Assembly: GCA_033764435.1 (NCBI GenBank)
Contig: JANRIX010000010.1
Location: 124,001-188,000, forward strand
DNA: 64,000 nucleotides
Source of the DNA: JAEUMY01 sp033764435
Lineage (GTDB): Bacteria; Pseudomonadota; Gammaproteobacteria; Burkholderiales; Usitatibacteraceae
Direction of reading: 5' to 3'
The notes under the pieces were generated by a model, which did not search any database, was not told where the DNA came from, and worked only from the letters and a program-made list of their open reading frames with translations. Each line of letters starts with the position of its first letter. Position 1 is the stretch's first letter. The position numbers were made by a program, and so were the translations under genes. Of this stretch, positions 15,978 to 24,880 are shown in pieces.

Positions 15978-16576
15978 TCACCGGCAACCTCTACGTCATC
16001 GTCGCGCCCTCCGGCGCCGGCAAAACCAGCCTGGTGAACGCGCTGTTGCGTGACGATCCGGGCATACAGCTTTCGGTGTCGTGGACCACGCGCCCGCCGC
16101 GAGAAGGCGAAGTCAGCGGTCGCGAGTACCACTTCGTCAGCCGCCGCGAGTTCGAGCACATGCTGCGCGAGGACGAGTTCCTCGAGCACGCAGAGGTGTA
16201 CGGCAATCTGTACGGCACCTCCAAGCGCTGGATCATGGAGGCGCGCGCTGCGGGCCAGGATGTTCTCCTGGAAATCGACTGGCAGGGCGCGCAACAGGTA
16301 CGGCGAATATTCGCGGATACGACCAGCATTTTCATCCTGCCACCGTCTCTGGAAACACTGGAGAACCGGCTGAAGAGTCGCGGCAAGGACACGCCGGATG
16401 TGATCGCGACGCGTCTTGCCAGCGCCCGCGAGGAGATGCGCCACGTGGCCGAAGCCGACTTCATCATCGTGAACGACCAGTTCGATACCGCACTGGCGGA
16501 TCTTCGAGCCGTGGTTCGCGCCTGCCGCCTCACCCGCAATCAGCAACTTGCGCGCCACAACAAGCTGCTGGGCTAG
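15974..16576 (+). CDS. gmk: guanylate kinase
   Basis: A 200-residue enzyme that phosphorylates GMP to GDP. P-loop APSGAGKTS near residue 11, then SVSWTTRPPREGEVSGREYHFVSR (GMP binding) and LLEIDWQGAQQVRR. Length is usual. It is in the conserved yicC-gmk-rpoZ-spoT order. A palindrome copy at 16303 converts the strand after DWQGAQQV to RRIFADT, using the otherwise rare ATA codon. Confidence 0.96.
   Translation: MITGNLYVIVAPSGAGKTSLVNALLRDDPGIQLSVSWTTRPPREGEVSGREYHFVSRREFEHMLREDEFLEHAEVYGNLYGTSKRWIMEARAAGQDVLLEIDWQGAQQVRRIFADTTSIFILPPSLETLENRLKSRGKDTPDVIATRLASAREEMRHVAEADFIIVNDQFDTALADLRAVVRACRLTRNQQLARHNKLLG
16303..16314. repeat. GCGAATATTCGC palindrome, copy 10
   Basis: Exact copy in gmk, RIFA phase (contains ATA). 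Confidence 0.95.
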
Positions 16577-16641
16577 CCTGCCGCCGGTCCGGCCCGGCCA
16601 CAAAAAGGGCTGAAAAACAGCCAGTTAGCCCTGTTTTCGGC

Positions 16642-16647
16642 TATACT
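16642..16647 (+). promoter_or_regulatory. possible -10 box before rpoZ
   Basis: TATACT in the 202 base gap between gmk and rpoZ, 131 bases before the rpoZ ATG; no convincing -35. The gap also contains a palindrome copy. Confidence 0.3.
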
Positions 16648-16660
16648 GGCAACCAATCTT

Positions 16661-16672
16661 GCGAATATTCGC
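16661..16672. repeat. GCGAATATTCGC palindrome, copy 11
   Basis: Exact copy in the gmk-rpoZ gap, 14 bases after the possible -10 box. It is the last exact copy before a 10 kb stretch without any. Confidence 0.95.
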
Positions 16673-16778
16673 TGGCGACTCGGTCTTCGTCGCCCGCGTT
16701 CGATTTCACTTTCGCATCCGCTTCGCACCTGCGTTGCACCCGCACTGCACCCGAATTCAAGAACCCAAGGACGCTGCC

Positions 16779-17006
16779 ATGGCCCGCATCACCGTTGATG
16801 ATTGCACCAAATTCTTCTCCAACCGCTTCGAGCTGACGCTGGCTGCGACCACCCGTGCCCGCCAGCTGGCACTCGGCGCCACGCCGCTCTTGGAGCCGGG
16901 CAAGGACAAGCCCACCGTGCTCGCGTTGCGCGAAATTGCGGCTGGCAAGGTCGGCCCGGAAATCCTGGTGCCGGCAAAGCCAGCCGAGTCCGCCGAAACG
17001 CTGTAA
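16779..17006 (+). CDS. rpoZ: RNA polymerase omega subunit
   Basis: A 75-residue protein with MARITVDDCTKFFSNRFELTLAATTRARQL and the downstream KPTVLALREIAAGKVG, the standard omega sequence. Omega helps assemble RNA polymerase and forms part of a ppGpp site, consistent with spoT downstream. The start at 16779 follows AAGGACG; the open frame upstream to 16659 is not family-like. Confidence 0.96.
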   Translation: MARITVDDCTKFFSNRFELTLAATTRARQLALGATPLLEPGKDKPTVLALREIAAGKVGPEILVPAKPAESAETL

Positions 17007-17030
17007 TCCGGCTTCGCCAGGGCACTACCC

Positions 17031-19298
17031 GTGGCGAGCCTGCAACCTGCATCGGGCAAACTGGTCCGCAAGACTGCGGTCGGTTCCCAGCCGCCCGCCG
17101 CTGTCGTGGCGCCCGCCACCGCGCAGCCCGCACACGTTCCTGAAGACGCCAATGCCGCCTTCGCCGAGTTGCGGCAGGCGCTCGCCACCTACCTCAAGCG
17201 CGAGGATATTGAGCGCGTCGAGCTTGCCTTCGGCGTGGCGCAGTCTGCACACCAGGGCCAGTTTCGCAAGAGTGGTGAACCCTACGTCACCCACCCGCTG
17301 GCAGTGGCGCGCATTCTCGCAGGCTGGCATCTCGACGCCACCGCGCTGATCGCAGCACTCCTGCATGACGTGGTCGAGGACACGCCGACCACCAAATCCG
17401 AGATCGCCAAGCAGTTTGGCAAAGCCGTCGCCAACCTGGTCGACGGTGTGTCCAAGATCGACAAACTCCAGTTCGAAACGCTTGAGCAGGCCCAGGCGGA
17501 AAACTTCAGGAAGATGCTGCTCGCCATGGCGCGCGATGTGCGCGTCATCCTGATCAAGCTGGCTGATCGCCTGCACAACATGCGCACGCTGGAAGCGGTG
17601 CATCAGGAGAAGCAGGAACGCATCGCCAAGGAAACGCTGGAAATCTATTCGCCCATCGCCAATCGCCTGGGCCTGAACGACGTTTACTACGAGCTGGAAG
17701 ATCTCGGCTTCCGCTATCTCCACCCGCACCGGTTCAAGGTGCTGGAGAAGGCGGTCAAGGCGGCTCGCGGCAATCGTCGGGAAGTGGTCGGCAAGATTCT
17801 CGATGCCATCGTGAACCGCCTGAAGGACCAGGGCATCGACGCCGCCGTGAGCGGTCGCGAGAAGCACCTCTCCTCGATCCACAAGAAAATGCAGGAGAAG
17901 TCGCTCACATTCTCCGAGGTGCTGGACGTCTACGGCTTTCGCATCATTGTGAAGGACGTGCCGTCCTGCTATCTGGCGCTGGGCGCGATGCACACGCTGT
18001 ATAAACCGTTCCCGGGCAAGTTCAAGGATTACATCGCCATCCCGAAGCCCAACGGCTACCAGTCGCTGCACACGGCGCTCTTCGGCCCCTATGGCGTGCC
18101 CATCGAGCTGCAGATCCGCTCCCACGAGATGCACAAGATCGCGGAAGCCGGTGTGGCGTCGCATTGGCTCTACAAGTCGACCGACGCCGAGATGAACGCG
18201 ATGCAGCAGAAGACCCACCAGTGGCTACAGTCGCTGCTGGAGATCCAGTCGGAGAGTGGCGATGCGCTCGAATTTCTGGAGCACATCAAGGTCGATCTCT
18301 TCCCCGACCAAGTCTATCTCTTCTCGCCGAAGGGCAAGATCTACGCGCTGCCCAAGGGCGCGACACCGATCGACTACGCCTACGCCGTGCACTCCGACAT
18401 CGGCAACCACGCCGTGGGCGCGCGAGTGAATGATGAAGAAGTCGCGCTCGGCACACGATTGCGCAACGGCGATCGCATCGAGATCATCACCGCGCCCGAC
18501 GGCCGGCCCAATCCCGCTTGGCTCTCGCTCACGCGCACCGGCCGTGCGCGTTCGCACATTCGCCACTATCTGAAGAACATGCACCTCACCGAGTCGGTGG
18601 AGCTGGGCGAGCTCTTGCTCATCCAGGCGGTGCGTTCGCTGTCGCTCGACCCGCACGACATCGGCAAGCTGCACTGGCAGAGCATGTTGAAGGGCGATGC
18701 CGCGAAGACCAAGGAAGAAGTGCTGGCCGATATTGGCCTGGGAAAACGTCTCGCGCTGGTGGTCGCGCGCAAACTGTTCTCGGTGAGCGAGGACGGCGGG
18801 CATCGCGCACCCGATTCGGTCGAGCCGCTGACCATTCGCGGTTCGGAAGGCATGTCGGTGCAATTTTCGCAATGTTGCCGGCCCATTCCCGGCGATCCCA
18901 TCATCGCCCAGCTGAACAAGGGCGCGGGGCTCATCGTCCACACCCACGACTGCCCGGCCATCCACCCGTTCCGCTTCGATCCGGAGAAGTGGGTGCACGT
19001 GCAATGGGACCCAAGCCTCGATTCACTGTTCGACGTGGCCATCAAGATCACCGTGACCGACAAGCGCGGTGTGCTGGCCAAGCTGGCCGCCGAGATCGCG
19101 GCCGCCGAATCCAACATCGAGCACATCCAGATGGTCGACAAGCAGCAGGGTCAGACCGTCTACACCGAACTCCTGCTCACGCTGGAGGTGCGCAATCGCA
19201 TGCATCTGGCCAGCGTGCTGCGGCAGCTGCGCAGGCTGCCTGAAGTGGTGCGAATCGCACGGGTGAAAGGGTCCGCGGTGCCGCGCGGGGCGCACTAG
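17031..19298 (+). CDS. spoT: bifunctional (p)ppGpp synthetase/hydrolase SpoT
   Basis: A 755-residue RelA/SpoT protein with a GTG start. In order: HD hydrolase domain (YVTHPLAVARIL, ALLHDVVEDT, KLADRLHNMRTL), synthetase domain (VYGFRIIV, KDYIAIPKPNGYQSLHT, ELQIRSHEMHKIAEAG), TGS (LFPDQVYLFSPKGKIYALPKGATPIDYAYAVH), conserved-Cys region (CCRPIPGD) and a C-terminal ACT domain. An intact HD motif implies a hydrolase-competent SpoT/Rel enzyme. It follows rpoZ by 24 bases. Although it is long, it contains no copy of the palindrome. Confidence 0.96.
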   Translation: MASLQPASGKLVRKTAVGSQPPAAVVAPATAQPAHVPEDANAAFAELRQALATYLKREDIERVELAFGVAQSAHQGQFRKSGEPYVTHPLAVARILAGWHLDATALIAALLHDVVEDTPTTKSEIAKQFGKAVANLVDGVSKIDKLQFETLEQAQAENFRKMLLAMARDVRVILIKLADRLHNMRTLEAVHQEKQERIAKETLEIYSPIANRLGLNDVYYELEDLGFRYLHPHRFKVLEKAVKAARGNRREVVGKILDAIVNRLKDQGIDAAVSGREKHLSSIHKKMQEKSLTFSEVLDVYGFRIIVKDVPSCYLALGAMHTLYKPFPGKFKDYIAIPKPNGYQSLHTALFGPYGVPIELQIRSHEMHKIAEAGVASHWLYKSTDAEMNAMQQKTHQWLQSLLEIQSESGDALEFLEHIKVDLFPDQVYLFSPKGKIYALPKGATPIDYAYAVHSDIGNHAVGARVNDEEVALGTRLRNGDRIEIITAPDGRPNPAWLSLTRTGRARSHIRHYLKNMHLTESVELGELLLIQAVRSLSLDPHDIGKLHWQSMLKGDAAKTKEEVLADIGLGKRLALVVARKLFSVSEDGGHRAPDSVEPLTIRGSEGMSVQFSQCCRPIPGDPIIAQLNKGAGLIVHTHDCPAIHPFRFDPEKWVHVQWDPSLDSLFDVAIKITVTDKRGVLAKLAAEIAAAESNIEHIQMVDKQQGQTVYTELLLTLEVRNRMHLASVLRQLRRLPEVVRIARVKGSAVPRGAH

Positions 19299-21208
19299 CG
19301 GTCGCGCAGATAGTGCGGCAACGGTCGCGCGCACAACAGGGCGGGCGGGCTGTCCGCCTCCCAGTTGGCACGACTACCCAAATCCTCATCCCAGGGACCG
19401 AAGTCGTGACGGGAAGCGTAAAAGCGGTCGCCGCGCAGGAACACTGTCGTGTCGGTATTCACGTGTCTTCGCACCCAGAATGAACCTTCGCGCACCACCG
19501 GCCAGGCGGGCGGGTCGAAGCGCAGCGGACAGGCGCGTGCAATCCGGTCAAACAATTCTGTGACAGCGTCACGTTCGGCAGCAAATGTCGCGTCTGGCAT
19601 TGCGCCGGCCAGGAGCGGGCAGGCAAGCGTGTTCAAGCCACCCACCCCGCTATCCCGGCTCAGCGAGTGGCAACGGCGGCCGGCATCAATCGCGAGCCCC
19701 CATTGGCTCAGTTCCTCATGCACAGCGGACGGAAGGCGGCTCACTTCCTCGGCGCGCGCGCTGCTGCGAAAGACGAGCACGAGGCGACCATCGAAATGCC
19801 TCAAAAAGCGCCGAACGCGGGCATCCCCCGGCCCACCCGGCTGCAAGGGCAGAATGCCCTGCATGGCCAGAAAACCCGACTGCGGATGGACAAACGGGGC
19901 GATGAATGACGCGGTGCTTTGTCCGACAAACACATAGCCATGCGGCACTTCGACTTGGGCGGGCAGCGGCGTCACTTCCAGCCACGCGCCGCCCCAGGGC
20001 GCGGTGCCCCAGCGGGGATTGCCCGACATCAGTTGCACCGCCAGTTGAACCGCTACCAAAGTCAGGCAGGCGATGCGGGCGATTCTTGCGTGCCGGAGCA
20101 GATTGAACACGATCATGACCAACAGCGGCCCAACGAGCAGCAACTGAGGAATGGCATAGCGCCCGTTGCCGGAAGCACCCAGCCAGAGCACTGCGGACAC
20201 GACGAAAAAAACCCCCAGCATCATCGCGGGCGTGGCGAGTTGCATCCGGGAGGCACCATCCGGACGCCTGCGCAATCGCGTCAACAGGATGACGAGACTT
20301 GCAAGGGCGCACAGGACCAAGACCGCCGGCCGCAGGTCGGGCGCGGAGTTCTCCACATAGACCCAGCTGCTGGACGAGGCCATGCGCAACGGCGCCAGCA
20401 GGAACTCCAGCCAGTCGTGCGGGATGAAGCGGTCAGGTCGCAGGGCCACTGCGGGAAAATCGGGTGACCGGAAATGTTCATTGAGCAGCGGGAACACCGG
20501 ATTGCCGAATTCAGCGTGCAAGCGCCATGCCCACCAGCCATTCGCCAGCATACCGCCGGCAAGCGCGCCTACCGTCATCTGCAATCCAGCATGCGCGCGG
20601 CTGCGCAATGTGCCGGGCAGGAGCACGAGGGCACAGCATGCCGCGATGAGGAACGGTGCGTTGCTGAGCTTCAGCCCAATGGCAATGCCCAGGCACGTCC
20701 CGGCGAGAAGCGGATGCAGGGGCGAAACCTGCCCGGTGCGCGGCAGCAGCCAGAACACGGCGGCGAGGACAAATACCGACGTGATCGGGTCGGCAAAGCT
20801 GCTGCCCAGCGTGCCCAGAAATACAGGGGACAGCGCCGCGAGCAGCACCGCAAGCAGCGACTTGAGATGGCGGTCTGCGGCATCGGGGAACAGCCGTTCG
20901 TGTGCAATCAGCCAGGCGAAAAAGAGATTCAGGCTGTGCAGCATCGCCAGTGTGAGGCCGACCGCGATATCCGGCCAGTTCGCGGCGACCATCGCATGGA
21001 GCGGCAGATAGGCCAGCGGATTGAGGTAGGACTGCGGTCCCCCGCCCATGAAATCGAGTCGGAGATCACCGTGCAGCAGCAGGTGGGGCGCGTAGACGTG
21101 GTAGTTGAAGAGGTCCCAGTTGCGGTCCTTGCCCAGCAGCCAGGCGACCAGCATGGCCGCCAAGGCAATGACAACCGCCATGCCTGCAGCGTGCGCGCGC
21201 CGCACCAT
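19295..21208 (-). CDS. multi-pass membrane protein, possible glycosyltransferase
   Basis: A 637-residue protein with about ten hydrophobic helices up to roughly residue 390 and a soluble C-terminal part with several Cys. The N-terminal loop WDLFNYHVYAPHLLLHGDL is reminiscent of GT-C polyprenyl-phosphate-sugar transferases, with acidic residues in the first periplasmic loop, but the catalytic pattern is not secure. It lies at the edge of a cluster with glycosyltransferases and methyltransferases and overlaps the end of spoT by 4 bases on the opposite strand. A later in-frame start at 21181 is possible. Confidence 0.75.
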   Translation of the reverse strand: MVRRAHAAGMAVVIALAAMLVAWLLGKDRNWDLFNYHVYAPHLLLHGDLRLDFMGGGPQSYLNPLAYLPLHAMVAANWPDIAVGLTLAMLHSLNLFFAWLIAHERLFPDAADRHLKSLLAVLLAALSPVFLGTLGSSFADPITSVFVLAAVFWLLPRTGQVSPLHPLLAGTCLGIAIGLKLSNAPFLIAACCALVLLPGTLRSRAHAGLQMTVGALAGGMLANGWWAWRLHAEFGNPVFPLLNEHFRSPDFPAVALRPDRFIPHDWLEFLLAPLRMASSSSWVYVENSAPDLRPAVLVLCALASLVILLTRLRRRPDGASRMQLATPAMMLGVFFVVSAVLWLGASGNGRYAIPQLLLVGPLLVMIVFNLLRHARIARIACLTLVAVQLAVQLMSGNPRWGTAPWGGAWLEVTPLPAQVEVPHGYVFVGQSTASFIAPFVHPQSGFLAMQGILPLQPGGPGDARVRRFLRHFDGRLVLVFRSSARAEEVSRLPSAVHEELSQWGLAIDAGRRCHSLSRDSGVGGLNTLACPLLAGAMPDATFAAERDAVTELFDRIARACPLRFDPPAWPVVREGSFWVRRHVNTDTTVFLRGDRFYASRHDFGPWDEDLGSRANWEADSPPALLCARPLPHYLRDR

Positions 21209-21372
21209 CAGCTGATCTCGGCCGGCGGGAATGTCCGGCTCGGCAAACTGACGGCGATGACGCGGGTGTCGATCAATGCGCTACTCTATCGGGATGCGTT
21301 GGCCGGAATGGCGACGCGGATCCCTGTTTCCGGCGCCGCCGCGCAGCGCATGGTAGCCCAAAGCCCACCCGA

Positions 21373-22149
21373 ATGAGCCTCAAGCGCAAACTCCTCAACG
21401 GCATTGCCAACACGATCTACCGCATCGCGGGCGCGCTGGCGCCTGGCGTCTATGCCAAGGACGGCCTGATCAGCGTCCACAACCACGACTTCATGCGCGA
21501 CCCGGCGTTTTTGCGCGCGTATGAACGCGGCGTCCAGGCCATCGGCGGCAAGGACGAGTACAACTGGCATTGGCGCATCCACATCGGGCTGTGGGCTGCC
21601 GATATGGCAAGCCGTATCGCGGGCGATTTCGTCGAATGCGGGGTCAACAAAGGCTTCCTCAGCAGCGCCATCATGCGCCGGCTCGATTGGAATTCCACGG
21701 GCCGCAAGTTCTATCTGCTGGACACGTTTTCCGGACTCGACCCGCGTCAGGTCACCGAGGCGGAAATCCGCGCCGGCGCCCTGGAAAAGAATGCCGAATC
21801 GCTGCGCAGCAACTTCTACGTGAGCGGCGTCGATGGCGTGCGCGCCAATTTTGCGGAATGGAACAACGTCGTCATCGTGGCGGGCGCCATCCCGGACACG
21901 CTGGGCGAGGTGAAGAGCGAGCACATCGCCTATCTGCACATCGACATGAACTGTGCGCCGCCGGAAGTGGCGGCGCTCACGCACTTCTGGGACAGGCTGT
22001 CCGATGGCGCAGTGGTGCTGCTGGACGATTACGCCTATCTGGGCTTTGGCGAACAGAAGCGCGCGATGGACGACTTTGCCCGCGCACATGGCGTATCGAT
22101 CTGCTCGCTGCCGACGGGACAAGGATTGCTCCTGCGACCTCCGCGCTGA
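21373..22149 (+). CDS. TylF/MycF-like O-methyltransferase
   Basis: A 258-residue protein resembling macrocin O-methyltransferase (TylF) proteins: DFVECGVNKGFLS (SAM site), FYLLDTFSGLDP, HIAYLHIDMNCAPPEV and GAVVLLDDYAYLGF, the last two carrying the metal/SAM acidic residues. Such enzymes methylate sugar hydroxyls in antibiotics and surface glycans. It sits 13 bases before a glycosyltransferase gene, which favours glycan decoration. Confidence 0.85.
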   Translation: MSLKRKLLNGIANTIYRIAGALAPGVYAKDGLISVHNHDFMRDPAFLRAYERGVQAIGGKDEYNWHWRIHIGLWAADMASRIAGDFVECGVNKGFLSSAIMRRLDWNSTGRKFYLLDTFSGLDPRQVTEAEIRAGALEKNAESLRSNFYVSGVDGVRANFAEWNNVVIVAGAIPDTLGEVKSEHIAYLHIDMNCAPPEVAALTHFWDRLSDGAVVLLDDYAYLGFGEQKRAMDDFARAHGVSICSLPTGQGLLLRPPR

Positions 22150-22162
22150 GCGGCACCGCATC

Positions 22163-22957
22163 GTGACCTTCGACCACGCGTTCTGCATCCCGGCCTACGG
22201 CAATTCACCCTGGTTGGGCGACTGCATCGCTTCCCTGAAGCGCCAGCAAGCCGGCAACAGCCGCATTGTCGTCATCACCTCTACGCCGTCGGGCGAACTG
22301 ACCCGAGTGACCCGGGAGGCCGGCGTGCCCCTCATCGAGACCGGACAGCGGCCCGGCATTGACTCGGACTGGAACTTTGCGCTGACCGCCACCGACGCGC
22401 GCTACGTCACCATCGCGCATCAGGATGACTTATACATGCCGCACTTTGTCGCGCAGACACGGGACGCATTCATGCGCCACCCGGACGCACTGCTGGTGAT
22501 GACCGGCTATGCGGAACACACGCCTGCCGGCAATCGTTCCGCCAACCGCAACATGCGGGTCAAGGCGATCCTGTCCGAGTGGGCCTTTCTGGGTCGCGAG
22601 GCCATCGCCAGCCGCAGTGCGCGACGCCGTCTGCTCTGCCTTGGCAACCCCGTGTGCTGCCCGTCCGTCACCATTGATCGCGTCAGGATTCCCGATTTCC
22701 GCTTCAGCGGCGGCTTTCGCACCAACCTGGATTGGGATGCCTGGATCCGCCTGGCGGATGAACCGGGCAGCTTCGTGTACCTGCGCGAGGCGCTGGTCTC
22801 CAAAGGCATCCATGCGGACAGCGAAACCACCGCGACCATTGCCAGCAGTGCCCGCGAGGCGGAGGACCGGCAACTCTTCGGGCGATTCTGGCCGGCGCCC
22901 GTGGTTGCCGTCCTGATGAGGTTCTACCGCAAAAGCTACGCAGCCAATCGCGTTTGA
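22163..22957 (+). CDS. family 2 glycosyltransferase
   Basis: A 264-residue GT-A type transferase with a probable GTG start at 22163; the frame continues upstream only inside the previous gene. Seen: FCIPAYGNSPWLGDCIASL (nucleotide-binding strand), DSDWNFALTATDARYVTIAHQDDLY (DXD-like motif as QDD) and GFRTNLDWDAWIRL. It should add a sugar to a surface glycan; donor and acceptor are not predictable. Confidence 0.82.
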   Translation: MTFDHAFCIPAYGNSPWLGDCIASLKRQQAGNSRIVVITSTPSGELTRVTREAGVPLIETGQRPGIDSDWNFALTATDARYVTIAHQDDLYMPHFVAQTRDAFMRHPDALLVMTGYAEHTPAGNRSANRNMRVKAILSEWAFLGREAIASRSARRRLLCLGNPVCCPSVTIDRVRIPDFRFSGGFRTNLDWDAWIRLADEPGSFVYLREALVSKGIHADSETTATIASSAREAEDRQLFGRFWPAPVVAVLMRFYRKSYAANRV

Positions 22958-22970
22958 TCGGCTGCGGCGG

Positions 22971-23351
22971 CTACATGCTGCTCCAGGAAATGCACACCAC
23001 GCCGATGGTGAGGAAAACAATGCCGGCCCATTGCACGGGCGTCAGCGTCTCGCCATAGACCATCCAGGCCGAGAACGCCATCAGCAGGTAGAAACCGGCG
23101 CCGACGCTGGCCGTCGCAACACCCAGCTTCTCGCGCGACACCAGCACCATCCACAGCACGAATCCGAGCACCTGCAGGGTGACCGCCGCATACACCCACG
23201 GCGACTGCGCGGCGGCCAGCACGTATTTCCAGACTGCTGAGACTGAGGCCTGCGGCGTGCCGATCTCGGTGGTGGCGCGCTTCAGCAACAGCTGGCTAAG
23301 TACGGCATTGAGCGTGATGAGAACAATCAGGAGCTTGGTAAACACAGTCAC
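22971..23351 (-). CDS. small EamA/SMR-like four-helix transporter
   Basis: A 126-residue protein with four hydrophobic helices (about 3-22, 44-67, 70-95, 102-124). The pattern resembles half-size DMT-superfamily proteins such as ArnE/SMR: NAVLSQLLLKRA in helix 1, GVATASVGAGFYLLMAFSAWMVYGETLTPVQWAGIVFLTIGV at the end. Small carriers of this type flip undecaprenyl-phosphate-sugars or export cations; the glycan context favours the former. It overlaps the next upstream gene by 4 bases. Confidence 0.8.
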   Translation of the reverse strand: MTVFTKLLIVLITLNAVLSQLLLKRATTEIGTPQASVSAVWKYVLAAAQSPWVYAAVTLQVLGFVLWMVLVSREKLGVATASVGAGFYLLMAFSAWMVYGETLTPVQWAGIVFLTIGVVCISWSSM

Positions 23352-23992
23352 CTCTCGAAAACCAGTGCAAAGTTGGGGCTGTCTTCGCGGAAGAGCGCAG
23401 TTTCGCGACAGCGGAATCCGGGTAATGCCGGCAGCAACAACTGGCGCAATTCATCGCGCCCGATCGGCCGCACATCCCGATCACCCGTGATGTACAGATC
23501 CGCCCAGTAGCCCAGCAGCGCGCGCGGATAGCCCGGCTCGACATCTTTCACGATCAGCTTAAGCTGCGGCACAGCCCCCGCGAGTCGTCCGAGTGCGGCA
23601 ACGAAGCCTGGACGTGACGGCGGCGGAATGTGATGCATGACATCGCAAAGCAGCACGGCATCGGGCCGCCGTGCGTCCGACTCCAGGAATGCTTCGAGCG
23701 TGGTCCCGGGCAGGCGGGTGATGCGCAGGTCGTGCCGTGGCTCGATCCACTGCCCCACCACCGGGGCCGGATCAATCGATACGGCTGTAATGTCGCCACG
23801 CAGATTGAGCAGATTGTTCAGCGGCACACCATCGCCGCCGCCGATATCCAGGACATGCGCCCCGCGCGGCACCTCTTCGGCGAGGATGGCCGCCTCGGCC
23901 GCCATGTCCGCGAAGATTGCCCGGTACAGCGCGCCCACCTGGCGCGAGCGGCGGTCGCCGAGCAGTGCACGGATGCGCGCGCCTAGCGCCAT
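23348..23992 (-). CDS. class I SAM-dependent methyltransferase
   Basis: A 214-residue protein with a Rossmann SAM site HVLDIGGGDGVPLNNL, an acidic second-strand end (VSIDPAP) and LLCDVMHHIPPPSRP (motif after strand 4). Substrate unknown. It overlaps the small transporter gene (ATGA) and follows another methyltransferase in the same leftward group. Confidence 0.85.
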   Translation of the reverse strand: MALGARIRALLGDRRSRQVGALYRAIFADMAAEAAILAEEVPRGAHVLDIGGGDGVPLNNLLNLRGDITAVSIDPAPVVGQWIEPRHDLRITRLPGTTLEAFLESDARRPDAVLLCDVMHHIPPPSRPGFVAALGRLAGAVPQLKLIVKDVEPGYPRALLGYWADLYITGDRDVRPIGRDELRQLLLPALPGFRCRETALFREDSPNFALVFER

Positions 23993-24028
23993 GCCGGCCC
24001 GCGCGCGACGTCTGCCGCATCCGCCGCT

Positions 24029-24760
24029 TCAGATATCGACGGCAACCACATAACCGAAGCTCAGCAGCGGGCAGAGCCACTCGCCGGCATTGATGCCCGA
24101 CTCGCCCAATGACACCAGCCAGCCGCGCACGCCCGGGTTGCGCGCCTTCATCTCGGTGAACCGCGAGTAGTAGGGAATGATGTCCCAGCGGGTGAAGCCG
24201 GCACGGTGGCAGAGCGTGCACAAGGTCTTGTACGACAGGATGCACAGGTGATCGTGGTGGGTCGACTCGCGGCCAAGCATGCCCACGAGGCCGTTGTGCA
24301 GGGCCGAGGCATTGGGCGTGGTCAGCAACAGGCGCTTGCCGTACAGCGCGGGCAGCGCGCGCAAGCTGCGCAGGAATGCGAGCGGATTGTCGAGATGTTC
24401 GATGAGCTCGCCCGCCACGATCACCTCGGGATCGAATCCGGTCTCGGCCAGAATGCCGGCCAGCGAAGAAATGTCACCCCGGATGATGCGCGAGCGCGCG
24501 CCCGTCACCAGTCCGTCGGCCGGCACTTCCGGCGACGTATCCACACCCAAAACTTCCGCCGCAGCGTGTGACAGCTCCTCGTGCAGCCAAGTGCCCTGGC
24601 CGCGCTTGGCCTGATAGGCTGTCTCGTCCATCGCCCCCAGATCTAGGACGCGCTTGCCAGCCACCGTCGCACGCAGATAGGGAATGCGGTCCACCGGCCG
24701 GGGGACAGCAAGCTTCTCCGTAGGCGTGTAAGCGGGAAGATGGGCGGCGTCGAGGGACAT
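24029..24760 (-). CDS. class I SAM-dependent methyltransferase
   Basis: A 243-residue protein. SAM-binding strand is KRVLDLGAMDETAYQ, second acidic strand VLGVDTSPE, and VIVAGELIEHLDNPLAFLRSL resembles methyltransferase family 11/23 proteins acting on sugars or lipids. The frame stays open far upstream on this strand, but that part is antisense to the next glycosyltransferase gene and is not credible; the ATG at 24760 precedes the first conserved segment. It faces the divergent gene at 24881 across a 120 base gap. Confidence 0.85.
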   Translation of the reverse strand: MSLDAAHLPAYTPTEKLAVPRPVDRIPYLRATVAGKRVLDLGAMDETAYQAKRGQGTWLHEELSHAAAEVLGVDTSPEVPADGLVTGARSRIIRGDISSLAGILAETGFDPEVIVAGELIEHLDNPLAFLRSLRALPALYGKRLLLTTPNASALHNGLVGMLGRESTHHDHLCILSYKTLCTLCHRAGFTRWDIIPYYSRFTEMKARNPGVRGWLVSLGESGINAGEWLCPLLSFGYVVAVDI

Positions 24761-24880
24761 GTTGGCAGTGGGCGAGCGGAATCTCTCAGGCGGGGCGTTG
24801 CAGTGAGTTGCTATCATACAAGCCACCACACAATCCTCCCGCGCTCGGGCCCTCGCCCACCAGCGTTTCGGCCACTCCGC

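Noticed and set aside
17025..18218. A 397-codon minus-strand open frame
   Set aside because: Fully antisense to spoT, with low-complexity His/Arg/Val-rich composition and no motif.
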